Virus record (IMG/VR): IMGVR_UViG_3300030202_001972
Coordinates: 1 to 42,799 of that record
From: a virus
Direction: 5' to 3' (one strand)
Length of the DNA stretch: 42,799 bases
Within the stretch, counting starts at the first letter, position 1, and the number at the start of each line of letters is the position of its first letter. Under the pieces are notes generated by a model. That model made no database searches, had not been told where the DNA came from, and was given only the letters and a program-made list of their open reading frames with translations. Position numbers and translations under genes: made by a program. Below, one piece after another: positions 32,341 to 38,664 of this stretch.

Positions 32341-32757
32341 ATGACAAGCGACATAAACGACATAACTGTTCAAGAGCTAAAAGATATTGTAAAAGCTATT
32401 CCTGAGGAAAAGTTTACAGATATCTTTACAGATGCTTGGACAATATTTTCACCCGAGGCATTTACTAAGATGGGTTTCCCAAAAGAGTATGTCAAACATT
32501 TTGAAACCAAACAAGAGTCTGATGGGACTTACAAAGGTAATATCACTGTAGATGGCAAGGTTGTTGACCATGTTACTGGAGTAATTAGTTACGACATTGC
32601 TTGGAATCTAGCGTTTAGGTTCGGGCTAGAAGATGCTATTGACGACAGTGGTGACAAAATGGGCAGAGGTTTTGCATTGAGAGCCTTATCTGGTCCTGTA
32701 TGGGCATATGTCCAAACAGATAAAAAGGTAACCAATCAGGAGTTAAACAATGACTAA
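32341..32757 (+). CDS. Protein of unknown function
   Basis: A 138-residue acidic protein behind the leader copy at 32295. It has helical N-terminus VQELKDIVKAIPEEKF, WTIFSPEAFTKMGFP, and AWNLAFRFGLEDAIDDSG. The compact, balanced composition suggests a soluble alpha/beta domain. It overlaps the next gene by eight bases. Not recognised. Confidence 0.6.
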   Translation: MTSDINDITVQELKDIVKAIPEEKFTDIFTDAWTIFSPEAFTKMGFPKEYVKHFETKQESDGTYKGNITVDGKVVDHVTGVISYDIAWNLAFRFGLEDAIDDSGDKMGRGFALRALSGPVWAYVQTDKKVTNQELNND

Positions 32758-33148
32758 GGAGATAAAACACAATGGCGATAACATTTGCGAACATAATGAT
32801 TTACGCCTTAATGATATATGTGATCTTTTGGCTTCTCTTCGGAAGAGACTAAACGATGTTGAAGTAAAGCACTCAGCTGTTTGTACGGACATCGCAGCTC
32901 GTACAGAGGCAGACAATAGTGGGTCTGCAAGAGCTAACTTTGAGAACATGGGGCAAGATTTCGCAAAGGTCTTGCTACAGAGCAAAAACAATACCATTGA
33001 GGTAAAGAAACTTAAAACAGAGGTAGGCAAACTCATTGAGTTAGTAGATTGTATGACAGACAATGTTACTTATATGAGTATGGCTATCGGTGTATTAGCT
33101 AAAAAAATAGAACAAAACGAGGTAATTAAAAATGACAGCAATAATTGA
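32750..33148 (+). CDS. Coiled-coil protein of unknown function
   Basis: A 132-residue, largely helical protein (DICDLLASLRKRLNDVEVK, FENMGQDFAKVLLQSKNNTIEVKKLKTEV with roughly heptad spacing). It overlaps the genes on both sides. Such helical, coupled small proteins in early regions often act as adaptors; this is unsupported here. Confidence 0.6.
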   Translation: MTKEIKHNGDNICEHNDLRLNDICDLLASLRKRLNDVEVKHSAVCTDIAARTEADNSGSARANFENMGQDFAKVLLQSKNNTIEVKKLKTEVGKLIELVDCMTDNVTYMSMAIGVLAKKIEQNEVIKNDSNN

Positions 33149-33413
33149 AATATTTGAAGAAGATACTCTTAAGAAAATCGAAGGACTAGAAAGTTATGAG
33201 CCTTTTAGTCTGTTACAGGAGGGACACTCAATGCTCAGAGTTACCAATCCTTTCTCAGGTGAAAGTGAAACACTAACACCTGAAGCTGAGGCAGTGTATT
33301 CCTATATTATGGGAGCACAAAGGTTGAGTAGTCCCGACTGGGACAAGATACAAACTTGTCTCTCTTGGTTTAGGCAACGATACCCTAAAGAGTATATGAC
33401 CCTGTTGGATTAG
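33132..33413 (+). CDS. Protein of unknown function
   Basis: A 93-residue protein overlapping its upstream neighbour by 17 bases. TPEAEAVYSYIMGAQR and WDKIQTCLSWFRQRYPKEYMTLLD are helical with Tyr/Trp. The C-terminus WFRQ-YP-EYM-LL resembles a family of very small phage proteins of unknown function. ATG is preceded by ACGAGGT. Confidence 0.6.
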   Translation: MTAIIEIFEEDTLKKIEGLESYEPFSLLQEGHSMLRVTNPFSGESETLTPEAEAVYSYIMGAQRLSSPDWDKIQTCLSWFRQRYPKEYMTLLD

Positions 33414-33422
33414 GAGGTAACT

Positions 33423-33596
33423 ATGACAAAGCAACAAGTTGACAATTTGACTATGCAAGACAAAAGTAAAACTCAGGTGGAGAACTTACAAAAGTTCCTC
33501 ACTTGGGTTAAAACTTGTCCGTATGACCTCACTGTGAGCAGTATGTCTTCAGGCGTCGTACATGTTAAATTTGATGTGGAGAGTAAAGATGCGTGA
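33423..33596 (+). CDS. 57-residue protein
   Basis: ATG at 33423 after the site TTAGGAGGTAAC encodes 57 residues (MTKQQVDNLTMQDKSKTQ ... VVHVKFDVESKDA). One helix followed by a strand pair. The gene overlaps the next start by eight bases, so it is coupled. No recognised function. Confidence 0.55.
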   Translation: MTKQQVDNLTMQDKSKTQVENLQKFLTWVKTCPYDLTVSSMSSGVVHVKFDVESKDA

Positions 33597-33852
33597 AATG
33601 GAAGGTATAAAAAGGGACATCACCAAAATTTTAAAAGAGCTCGGTTATAAGCCCTCTACAACTGAAATGGGTTTACGAGTTCAAATACAAAATTTATCGG
33701 TTGATTGCAAATCGTTTATGAGTAACCGTAATGCGAATACATTTGAGGACTTAACCAAAGAATATAAAATTGAGTATGGTTTTATGGTCAGGGCTATCAT
33801 GTTATTAAGGGAACTCTATAAAAGGAAATATGATAAACAACTCAAAATATGA
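33589..33852 (+). CDS. Small basic protein, last gene of the early block
   Basis: An 87-residue protein from ATG at 33589, chosen because GGAGAG lies seven bases upstream, rather than the in-frame ATG at 33562 inside the previous gene. Basic helices (REMEGIKRDITKILKELGY, AIMLLRELYKRKYDKQLKI). It is the final gene before the terminator at 33953. Confidence 0.6.
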   Translation: MREMEGIKRDITKILKELGYKPSTTEMGLRVQIQNLSVDCKSFMSNRNANTFEDLTKEYKIEYGFMVRAIMLLRELYKRKYDKQLKI

Positions 33853-33952
33853 TTTGTTTTTGATAAAATCTGTGATAGGGTGGTTTTATGAAGATTAAGT
33901 TTTCATTGACCCTCTCATTTGTTGGTTAGTTGACCCCTTACCAACGCTCACT

Positions 33953-33992
33953 ACCCCCGATACTGAATGGCGTGTCGGGGGTTCTTTTTGTT
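33953..33992 (+). terminator. Rho-independent terminator
   Basis: ACCCCCGATAC (33953-33963) and GTGTCGGGGGT (33972-33982) pair over 11 bases (one G-U) around an eight-base loop, followed by TTCTTTTTGTTC. The strongest intrinsic terminator in the window; it ends the small-gene block. Confidence 0.9.
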
Positions 33993-34052
33993 CTGTTCTG
34001 TTGTTTTTGATTTAAAAAACACGGTCTAATTTGCTTGTTAGAGTGCTCAAAA

Positions 34053-34211
34053 ATGTTTTTAGGTAGTTACATACCCCAAGGAACTTGGATAATGGTTCGA
34101 GTTTCAGTAGATAGTTTTCTATATACAGGGAAACATGGAAATGATAAAAATGGTTTTTTAAGATTGGAGAATATACAATATCACAATATACCATATGGAT
34201 CAATGACTTAA
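34053..34211 (+). CDS. Possible 52-codon ORF, weak
   Basis: ATG at 34053 opens 52 codons (MFLGSYIPQGTWIMVRVSVDS ... YGSMT). There is no Shine-Dalgarno sequence and no good promoter; it lies between the terminator and the promoter of the terminase block. Composition is unlike the surrounding intergenic DNA but also short. It may be the remnant of a gene. Confidence 0.25.
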   Translation: MFLGSYIPQGTWIMVRVSVDSFLYTGKHGNDKNGFLRLENIQYHNIPYGSMT

Positions 34212-34256
34212 CCTAAAACAAGCTCACTAATCCAATATATATTAATGAACTTACGA

Positions 34257-34269
34257 GGTCTACGCGAAA
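34257..34269 (+). repeat. 13-bp repeat GGTCTACGCGAAA, copy 2
   Basis: Identical to 14998-15010. It lies 23 bases upstream of the -35 box of the terminase promoter at 34292. A related CTACGCGAAAC is found inside the coding gene at 29481, where it may be chance. Confidence 0.5.
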
Positions 34270-34291
34270 ATAAGATGGGAGAAATAATATC

Positions 34292-34320
34292 TTAACATCT
34301 TTTCATTTACCTCCTATAAT
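34292..34320 (+). promoter_or_regulatory. Sigma70-like promoter for the terminase block
   Basis: TTAACA (34292-34297), 17-bp spacer, TATAAT (34315-34320): near-consensus. Predicted start is about 34327, with GGAGG (34330-34334) right after, so a very short leader precedes the ATG at 34339. Confidence 0.7.
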
Positions 34321-34338
34321 ACAAACTATGGAGGAAAA

Positions 34339-34887
34339 ATGCCGAAAGCAAAAGCCACTCACAAAAATACTCTAGAGGTTGTAGCAAATCCTAGAACTGA
34401 AAAAAGTATCACACCGAAGCAAGAAGAGTTTTGTAGGATTTATGTTTGTGAAGATATTTCGCAAACTGAGGCTGCTCTCAAAGCAGGATATTCCAAAAAA
34501 TCTGCACATGCTATTGCTTCTCAGTTGTTGAATGGACAACGCTACCCCCACGTTGTAGATAGAATAAGAGAATTGAAGATTGAGCTTTCTAGGAAGTATG
34601 AAGTTACTTTTGAAGGACACGTCAAAAAACTTGCAGACATTCGTGATCAAGCTCTCGGTAATGGTAACTATCCCGCAGCAGTCGCAGCCGAAAAATCTAG
34701 AGGAATGGCAGCAGGATTATACATTGATCGCAAAGAAATCTTACATGGTAAAATAGACATGATGTCCAAAGATGAAGTCGTAAGGGAGATCAGGAAACTA
34801 CAAGAAGAGTTCCCTGCTTTGTCTTCTGTAATTGAGGGCAATATCATTGTAGACCAATCCAACGAAGACACAGAAACTGAAAAGTAA
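34339..34887 (+). CDS. terS: Terminase small subunit
   Basis: A 182-residue protein with the small-terminase DNA-binding domain: TPKQEEFCRIYVCEDISQTE, AALKAGYSKKSAHAIASQLL and PHVVDRIRELKIEL (residues about 25-80), then a helical oligomerisation region and an acidic tail (NEDTETEK). It binds the packaging signal and recruits the large subunit encoded at 37201. It is separated from that gene by a nuclease and two unrelated transcription units, unlike the usual adjacent terS-terL. The stop overlaps the nuclease frame. Confidence 0.88.
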   Translation: MPKAKATHKNTLEVVANPRTEKSITPKQEEFCRIYVCEDISQTEAALKAGYSKKSAHAIASQLLNGQRYPHVVDRIRELKIELSRKYEVTFEGHVKKLADIRDQALGNGNYPAAVAAEKSRGMAAGLYIDRKEILHGKIDMMSKDEVVREIRKLQEEFPALSSVIEGNIIVDQSNEDTETEK

Positions 34888-35446
34888 ACAGAAACAATTA
34901 GAGTCTAATCTCTGGAAAAAACTAAAGGAAGGAACTGAAAATTATGGTGTCCTTTGGAGCCGTGTTGAGTCCCTTGTTTGTCCAGGAATACCTGACTTGC
35001 ATGGCGTCAAAAACGGTGTGAGTTTCTGGGTAGAATTGAAGCTCCATAGGTTAAAGTCGCTAAAGAGTATTAAGCTTAGTCCACATCAAATTGCTTGGCA
35101 AACAAGATACTGTAGGAATGGAGGCATTGTGAAGAACTTGGTTGCTCATCCTTCCTCCTCAACCCTGAATATATTTTGTGGAAGTAGAGCTATTGAGATA
35201 GCAGGAGCAGACTCCGAAAGTCAAGGTCCATGTTCCCCCGATTGGAGTTCAACGATGCCGTATGATTGGCATGGTGTCATTGATTATATTCTATCATCAA
35301 GTCCTACAAGAACCAATGACAAAGGACTCTCGTCTTCTCAAAATCTCCCCTTGAAAGAGAGAGAAATCCTCGCGAATCCTCGTTCATTATCTCTGGTTAA
35401 AACACAAAGGTCACTGAGGATGAAAGAGGATGATAACGACAAATAA
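34877..35446 (+). CDS. PD-(D/E)XK (VRR-NUC-like) nuclease, non-canonical start
   Basis: The frame open from 34853 to 35446 contains LESNLWKKLKEGTENYGVLW, RVESLVCPGIPDLHGV (PD motif) and VSFWVELKL (E-x-K), then LSPHQIAWQTRY, the classic VRR-NUC nuclease order. No ATG, GTG or TTG occurs before the TTG at 34997, which would delete the PD motif. CTG at 34877, overlapping the terminase small subunit stop, is my best start (189 residues); translational coupling or frameshifting from that gene is an alternative. These enzymes cut branched or flap DNA and may help process packaging substrates. The C-terminal fifty residues are Ser/Arg-rich and variable. Confidence 0.7.
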   Translation: MKSKQKQLESNLWKKLKEGTENYGVLWSRVESLVCPGIPDLHGVKNGVSFWVELKLHRLKSLKSIKLSPHQIAWQTRYCRNGGIVKNLVAHPSSSTLNIFCGSRAIEIAGADSESQGPCSPDWSSTMPYDWHGVIDYILSSSPTRTNDKGLSSSQNLPLKEREILANPRSLSLVKTQRSLRMKEDDNDK

Positions 35447-35460
35447 AGATAAATAAAGAC

Positions 35461-35489
35461 TTTACAATCAAGGTTCACTAAACTATAAT
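35461..35489 (+). promoter_or_regulatory. Sigma70-like promoter, AAGACTT family
   Basis: TTTACA (35461-35466), 17-bp spacer, TATAAT (35484-35489) with AAAGAC immediately upstream. It drives the gene at 35548 through a 50-base leader that contains GGCA-tgg-TGCC. Strong match. Confidence 0.75.
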
Positions 35490-35547
35490 GAAGTTATCGG
35501 TTAGGCATGGTGCCTCCCGACATTAAGCTCAAAGAAAGGAGTAATAA

Positions 35548-35970
35548 ATGATAAACGTAAAAACAAAGACTAAAGCTGACAAGCCTAAAGTCGCTATTAA
35601 AAAAGCTGAGTTAATTGTCACTGACAAAGAAATTAGCTTTGAAGAAATCTGGCAGTTTGTCCAGGAAAAAGCAGGAGGCAACGAGGCGAATGTCCATATC
35701 GTGCCACTATCCAACGTAGACTTAAAGGCGGAGAAACCTGTCCCGTTTGGATACGGAGGCAAAGTGGGAGGCACACGCATCATCATACAAGATGGGATGC
35801 TAAAAGGGATTGACGGTGATACGTCACTAAAAACAATCCTTAATACATTCGCGAAAAAGGGACACAGTCGTAAAAAACCTGTCTGTCTACATGCGTTGAT
35901 GCACGGAGGATACAGTTCGTCTAGCAAATACTGGATGACACCATACATCAAGCTAGTTGTCCAAGGATAA
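35548..35970 (+). CDS. Unknown protein, first of two paralogs between the terminase genes
   Basis: A 140-residue protein: a Lys-rich N-terminus (28 residues not found in the paralog), then EISFEEIWQFVQEKAGG, VPFGYGGKVGGTRIIIQDG, SLKTILN, KKGHSRKKPVCLHALM, HGGYSSSS and PYIKLVVQG. About 55% of the last 110 residues are identical to the protein at 36567 by hand count. It has its own promoter (35461) and terminator (35983), so it is a stand-alone unit inserted between the terminase genes. The DNA is visibly richer in G and C than the paralog and flanks. The family is unknown to me; moron-like benefit to phage or host is possible. Confidence 0.7.
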   Translation: MINVKTKTKADKPKVAIKKAELIVTDKEISFEEIWQFVQEKAGGNEANVHIVPLSNVDLKAEKPVPFGYGGKVGGTRIIIQDGMLKGIDGDTSLKTILNTFAKKGHSRKKPVCLHALMHGGYSSSSKYWMTPYIKLVVQG

Positions 35971-35982
35971 GGATACGGGATC

Positions 35983-36006
35983 GGGAGGCACACGCCTCCC
36001 TTTCTT
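35983..36006 (+). terminator. Rho-independent terminator
   Basis: GGGAGGC (35983-35989), ACAC loop, GCCTCCC (35994-36000), then TTTCTT. A perfect seven-pair GC-rich stem with a T-rich tail, just after the gene at 35548. Confidence 0.85.
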
Positions 36007-36026
36007 GACGCCCTTGCTAGAGAAAA

Positions 36027-36123
36027 GAGGATTCCTCCTTGATGAGAGAAAAAATGACATCTAAATATATCTAGTATATATATCATCAAAAATCCTCTAT
36101 TATATATATCATCAAGAATCCTC
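36027..36123 (+). repeat. 23-bp direct repeats with an inverted partner
   Basis: Two nearly identical 23-bp copies lie at 36075-36097 and 36101-36123 (one A/G difference); each is a TA-rich run followed by ATCATCAA-AATCCTC. GAGGATT ... TTGATGA (36027-36045) is the inverted form with a four-base insert. The repeats sit between the terminator at 35983 and the promoter at 36146. They could be an operator, iteron or recombination scar. Confidence 0.6.
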
Positions 36124-36145
36124 AAGCATAGTGAGTAAACAAGAC

Positions 36146-36174
36146 TTGTTCACTAACATTGGTGAAGCTATACT
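36146..36174 (+). promoter_or_regulatory. Sigma70-like promoter, AAGACTT family
   Basis: TTGTTC (36146-36151), 17-bp spacer, TATACT (36169-36174), preceded by AAGAC. It would drive the micro-operon at 36210-36451. Confidence 0.55.
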
Positions 36175-36209
36175 GTAGGTACATAGTAATTAATAGAAAG
36201 GAGGTTATT

Positions 36210-36386
36210 ATGAGAAAGTGGTATTTTGTAAATGAGTATAACTGTGAGGGAGGTGAACAAGTAGCTTGTCATGGTTGCTATAGTCATCGACACCTCGCAT
36301 TCAATAAAATGGTTAGGGTTACTGAGAGCCAAGAAGAACCCCATACCATTATCCATGTAGAGCATTCCACCGAAGTATTCAATTAA
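36210..36386 (+). CDS. Small His/Cys-rich protein
   Basis: ATG at 36210 after GAAAGGAGGTTATT encodes 58 residues (MRKWYFVNEYNCEGG ... ACHGCYSHRHLAFNK ... HTIIHVEHSTEVFN). CHGC and SHRH may bind metal. A longer frame from 36159 would begin before the ribosome site. The stop TAA shares its last base with the ATG of the 21-residue peptide at 36386, so the two are translationally coupled. Function unknown. Confidence 0.6.
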   Translation: MRKWYFVNEYNCEGGEQVACHGCYSHRHLAFNKMVRVTESQEEPHTIIHVEHSTEVFN

Positions 36387-36451
36387 TGCTCAGTGTCTGG
36401 GCGACTATTATCATAATGCTAGTAGTCGCCAAAATCTTTAAATGGCTCTAA
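36386..36451 (+). CDS. 21-residue hydrophobic peptide
   Basis: ATG at 36386 (TAATG overlap) encodes MLSVWATIIIMLVVAKIFKWL: one transmembrane span with a basic end. It resembles small membrane toxins or pinholin-like peptides in form only. Coupling to the gene at 36210 suggests a pair. The size makes a chance ORF possible. Confidence 0.4.
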   Translation: MLSVWATIIIMLVVAKIFKWL

Positions 36452-36483
36452 AAAAATCAATCTTAATTAATTACAAAAAGGGG

Positions 36484-36511
36484 TTGTAATATGGTTTTAT
36501 AGGAATATAAT
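36484..36511 (+). promoter_or_regulatory. Promoter for the second paralog
   Basis: TTGTAA (36484-36489), 16-bp spacer, TATAAT (36506-36511). It lies in the 115-bp gap before the gene at 36567. Confidence 0.5.
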
Positions 36512-36566
36512 TCTATATAAGGTTGAGTAATAAATACTTAACTGTAATTAAAAAAGGTAAATAAAA

Positions 36567-36935
36567 ATGGTAAAAATACTTAAAAAAGGTAAAGAGGAAA
36601 TCTCATATAAACAAATATGGGATTTTGTAAACAATGAGGCTAAGGGTGATCTTAGCAAGGTTACAGTTCAACCTCTCGCTAATGTAAACCTAAAGGAAAC
36701 TAAAAAAGTTCCTTTTGGTTATAATGGTAAAGCGGACGGTACTCGTATTAAAATACAAAATTGGATCTTAACTGGTGTCGATGGTAGTATGTCTCTTAAG
36801 GCAATACTCAACCAAAGTGCAAAATTAGGTCACAGTAAAAAACGTCCTATTTGTATACAGGCAATGCTCAATGGTGGCTATAGCTCAAGCTCTAGTACAT
36901 GGGGTACTGGCTACATACAGCTCGTAGTTAAGTAA
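36567..36935 (+). CDS. Unknown protein, second paralog
   Basis: A 122-residue AT-rich gene product aligning end to end with residues 28-140 of the protein at 35548: EISYKQIWDFVNNEAKG, VPFGYNGKADGTRIKIQ, SLKAILN, LGHSKKRPICIQAM, NGGYSSSSSTW and YIQLVVK. The shared VPFGY, GTRI, GHS, GGYSSSS and LVV residues are probably structural or ligand-binding. Base composition matches the phage, in contrast with the other copy. It has its own promoter and a downstream hairpin. Not recognised as a known family. Confidence 0.7.
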   Translation: MVKILKKGKEEISYKQIWDFVNNEAKGDLSKVTVQPLANVNLKETKKVPFGYNGKADGTRIKIQNWILTGVDGSMSLKAILNQSAKLGHSKKRPICIQAMLNGGYSSSSSTWGTGYIQLVVK

Positions 36936-36941
36936 TCTCAA

Positions 36942-36965
36942 AGGGGGGATCCTATGGGTCCCCCT
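36942..36965 (+). terminator. Terminator-like hairpin without T-run
   Basis: AGGGGGG (36942-36948) pairs with TCCCCCT (36959-36965) around a short inner helix, directly after the gene at 36567. There is no T-tract, so it may be a weak terminator or part of the cluster of inverted repeats at 36942-37075. Confidence 0.4.
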
Positions 36966-37018
36966 ACCCAAATTTATACACAGACCAAAACAAAAACACC
37001 TCACCCCCCCTCTCTCTT

Positions 37019-37046
37019 TTTACAGTACCTACCATTGTACTGTAAA
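37019..37046 (+). repeat. Perfect inverted repeat in the gap before terL
   Basis: TTTACAGTAC (37019-37028) and GTACTGTAAA (37037-37046): ten perfect pairs, eight-base loop. A long pyrimidine run ending in CCTCTCTCTTTTT lies just upstream. Confidence 0.55.
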
Positions 37047-37075
37047 CCATGATTTACACGAATCTTCGATCATGG
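37047..37075 (+). repeat. Second inverted repeat in the gap before terL
   Basis: CCATGAT (37047-37053) and ATCATGG (37069-37075) pair over seven bases, immediately adjacent to the preceding repeat. Further on, CGG-aaa-CCG (37096-37104 region) gives a third small palindrome. Such clusters are seen at packaging (cos/pac) or replication sites. Confidence 0.4.
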
Positions 37076-37200
37076 TGCAAATTTTGTGGTCGAACGGAAA
37101 CCGAATGAGGCACCCCCTAAAACAGACTTTTTGTCTAGGTTCATTGTCATTTAAAAAATTTCGATATATATTTAAAAATTAGAACATAGGAGAAAGTCTT

Positions 37201-38664
37201 ATGACTGATGTTTCGTTAGTCCCAGAAGACAGTTTAAAGAAATACGCAACCCTGCTCGACAGAGCGAAAGAGCTAGAAATATCACAAAAGTCTCAAGAAG
37301 ACTTTATGTCCTTTGTAAAAGCAGCATGGCCAGAGTTCATAAATGGACGACACCACAAAATCATGGCCGAGAAATTTAACCAAATAGCCAGTGGCAAACT
37401 CAAACGCTTAATTGTAAACATGCCACCAAGACACACCAAAAGTGAATTTGGTAGTTATCTATTACCTGCTTGGCTAATGGGCAAAAATCCAAAGCTCAAG
37501 ATAATGCAAACCACTCACACAGCAGAATTGGCATTTAGGTTTGGTCGTAAAGTGCGTAACCTTATGAACAGTAAAGAATACGAAAAGATTTTTAAAGGCG
37601 TAGAACTAAGAGCCGACTCGCAAGCAGCAGGGCGATGGGAAACCAGTAAAGGTGGAGAGTACTTCGCGGCAGGAGTTGGTGGTGCGGTAACAGGGCGTGG
37701 TGCTGATTTATTAATTATTGATGACCCACATTCCGAGCAAGACGCACTAAGTCCAACCGCTATGGAAAACGCTTACGAATGGTACACCAGTGGACCTCGT
37801 CAAAGGTTACAACCTGGAGGAGCCATAGTCATTATTATGACTCGTTGGGCAGAAAACGATTTAACAGGAAAATTAGTTAAACAACAAGGCAGAGATATAC
37901 TTGCAGACAAATGGGAAATAGTAGAGTTTCCTGCTCTTATGCCCGAGAGCGACAAACCCTTGTGGCCAGAATTTTGGAACAAGAAAGATTTGTTAAGTGT
38001 CAAAGGTTCACTTAGCGTTAACAAATGGGAAGCCCAATGGCAACAAAACCCGACCAGTGAATTAAGTGCGATTCTCAAAAGAGACTGGTGGCGTATTTGG
38101 AAAAAGGAAATACCACCCATGCAGTATGTAATGCAGAGTTACGATACCGCGTACAGTAAAAACACAAACGCTGACTTTAGTGCTATAACTACTTGGGGTA
38201 TCTTTTTTCCCGAGGAAGGAGCTCCACCAAACATTATTCTTTGTGACGCCAAACGTGGACGATGGGACTTTCCCGAACTTAGGCGTATAGCTTTAGAAGA
38301 ATACAAGTACTGGGACCCCGAATGTGTACTCATAGAAGCAAAAGCCAGTGGCATGCCGCTTACTCAAGAACTAAGGAATATAGGGATTCCCGTAACAAAT
38401 TACAGTCCAAGCCGAGGCAACGATAAATTTACTCGTGTCAACGCTATTGCTCCCATGCTCGAAAGTGGGTTAGTATGGTCACCAGATACTCGTTGGTCTG
38501 AAGAAGTGATTGAAGAGTGTGCTGCGTTTCCCGCAGGGGAACACGACGACTACGTTGATACAGTCACACAGGCATTGAGAAGATTTAGAGAGGGTGGGTT
38601 TATTCAACATCCAGAAGACTGGCAAGATGAACCAACCGCTCCAGTACAGAGGATATATTACTAA
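37201..38664 (+). CDS. terL: Terminase large subunit
   Basis: A 487-residue packaging ATPase/nuclease. Walker A is PPRHTKSE (75-82), Walker B LLIIDDP (170-176), followed by a motif III-like VIIMTRWAENDLTG. The C-terminal RNase H-like nuclease has MQSYDTAYSKN, VLIEAKASG and EHDDYVDTVTQALRR, with the Asp residues expected for metal binding. It drives DNA into the prohead and cuts concatemers. It overlaps the portal start by one base (TAATGG). ATG follows ATAGGAGAA. Confidence 0.95.
   Translation: MTDVSLVPEDSLKKYATLLDRAKELEISQKSQEDFMSFVKAAWPEFINGRHHKIMAEKFNQIASGKLKRLIVNMPPRHTKSEFGSYLLPAWLMGKNPKLKIMQTTHTAELAFRFGRKVRNLMNSKEYEKIFKGVELRADSQAAGRWETSKGGEYFAAGVGGAVTGRGADLLIIDDPHSEQDALSPTAMENAYEWYTSGPRQRLQPGGAIVIIMTRWAENDLTGKLVKQQGRDILADKWEIVEFPALMPESDKPLWPEFWNKKDLLSVKGSLSVNKWEAQWQQNPTSELSAILKRDWWRIWKKEIPPMQYVMQSYDTAYSKNTNADFSAITTWGIFFPEEGAPPNIILCDAKRGRWDFPELRRIALEEYKYWDPECVLIEAKASGMPLTQELRNIGIPVTNYSPSRGNDKFTRVNAIAPMLESGLVWSPDTRWSEEVIEECAAFPAGEHDDYVDTVTQALRRFREGGFIQHPEDWQDEPTAPVQRIYY

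Larger units (their letters stand above)
33853..34338. other. 486-bp gap before the terminase genes
   Basis: Contains in order: a TG-A-TAAAAT extended -10-like element (33861-33869), an intrinsic terminator (33953-33992), a poor 52-codon ORF (34053-34211), ACAAGCTCACTAA (34218-34230, repeated at 28259), the 13-bp repeat (34257-34269) and a good promoter (34292-34320). It separates the early block from the packaging block. Confidence 0.5.

Noticed and set aside
33888-33929. Short ORF MKIKFSLTLSFVG
   Set aside because: Thirteen codons without a ribosome site; the region is better read as the leader of the terminator.
36942-36965. Ordinary rho-independent terminator
   Set aside because: Stem is GC-rich but lacks any T-run, so termination by this hairpin alone is uncertain; kept as a weak feature.
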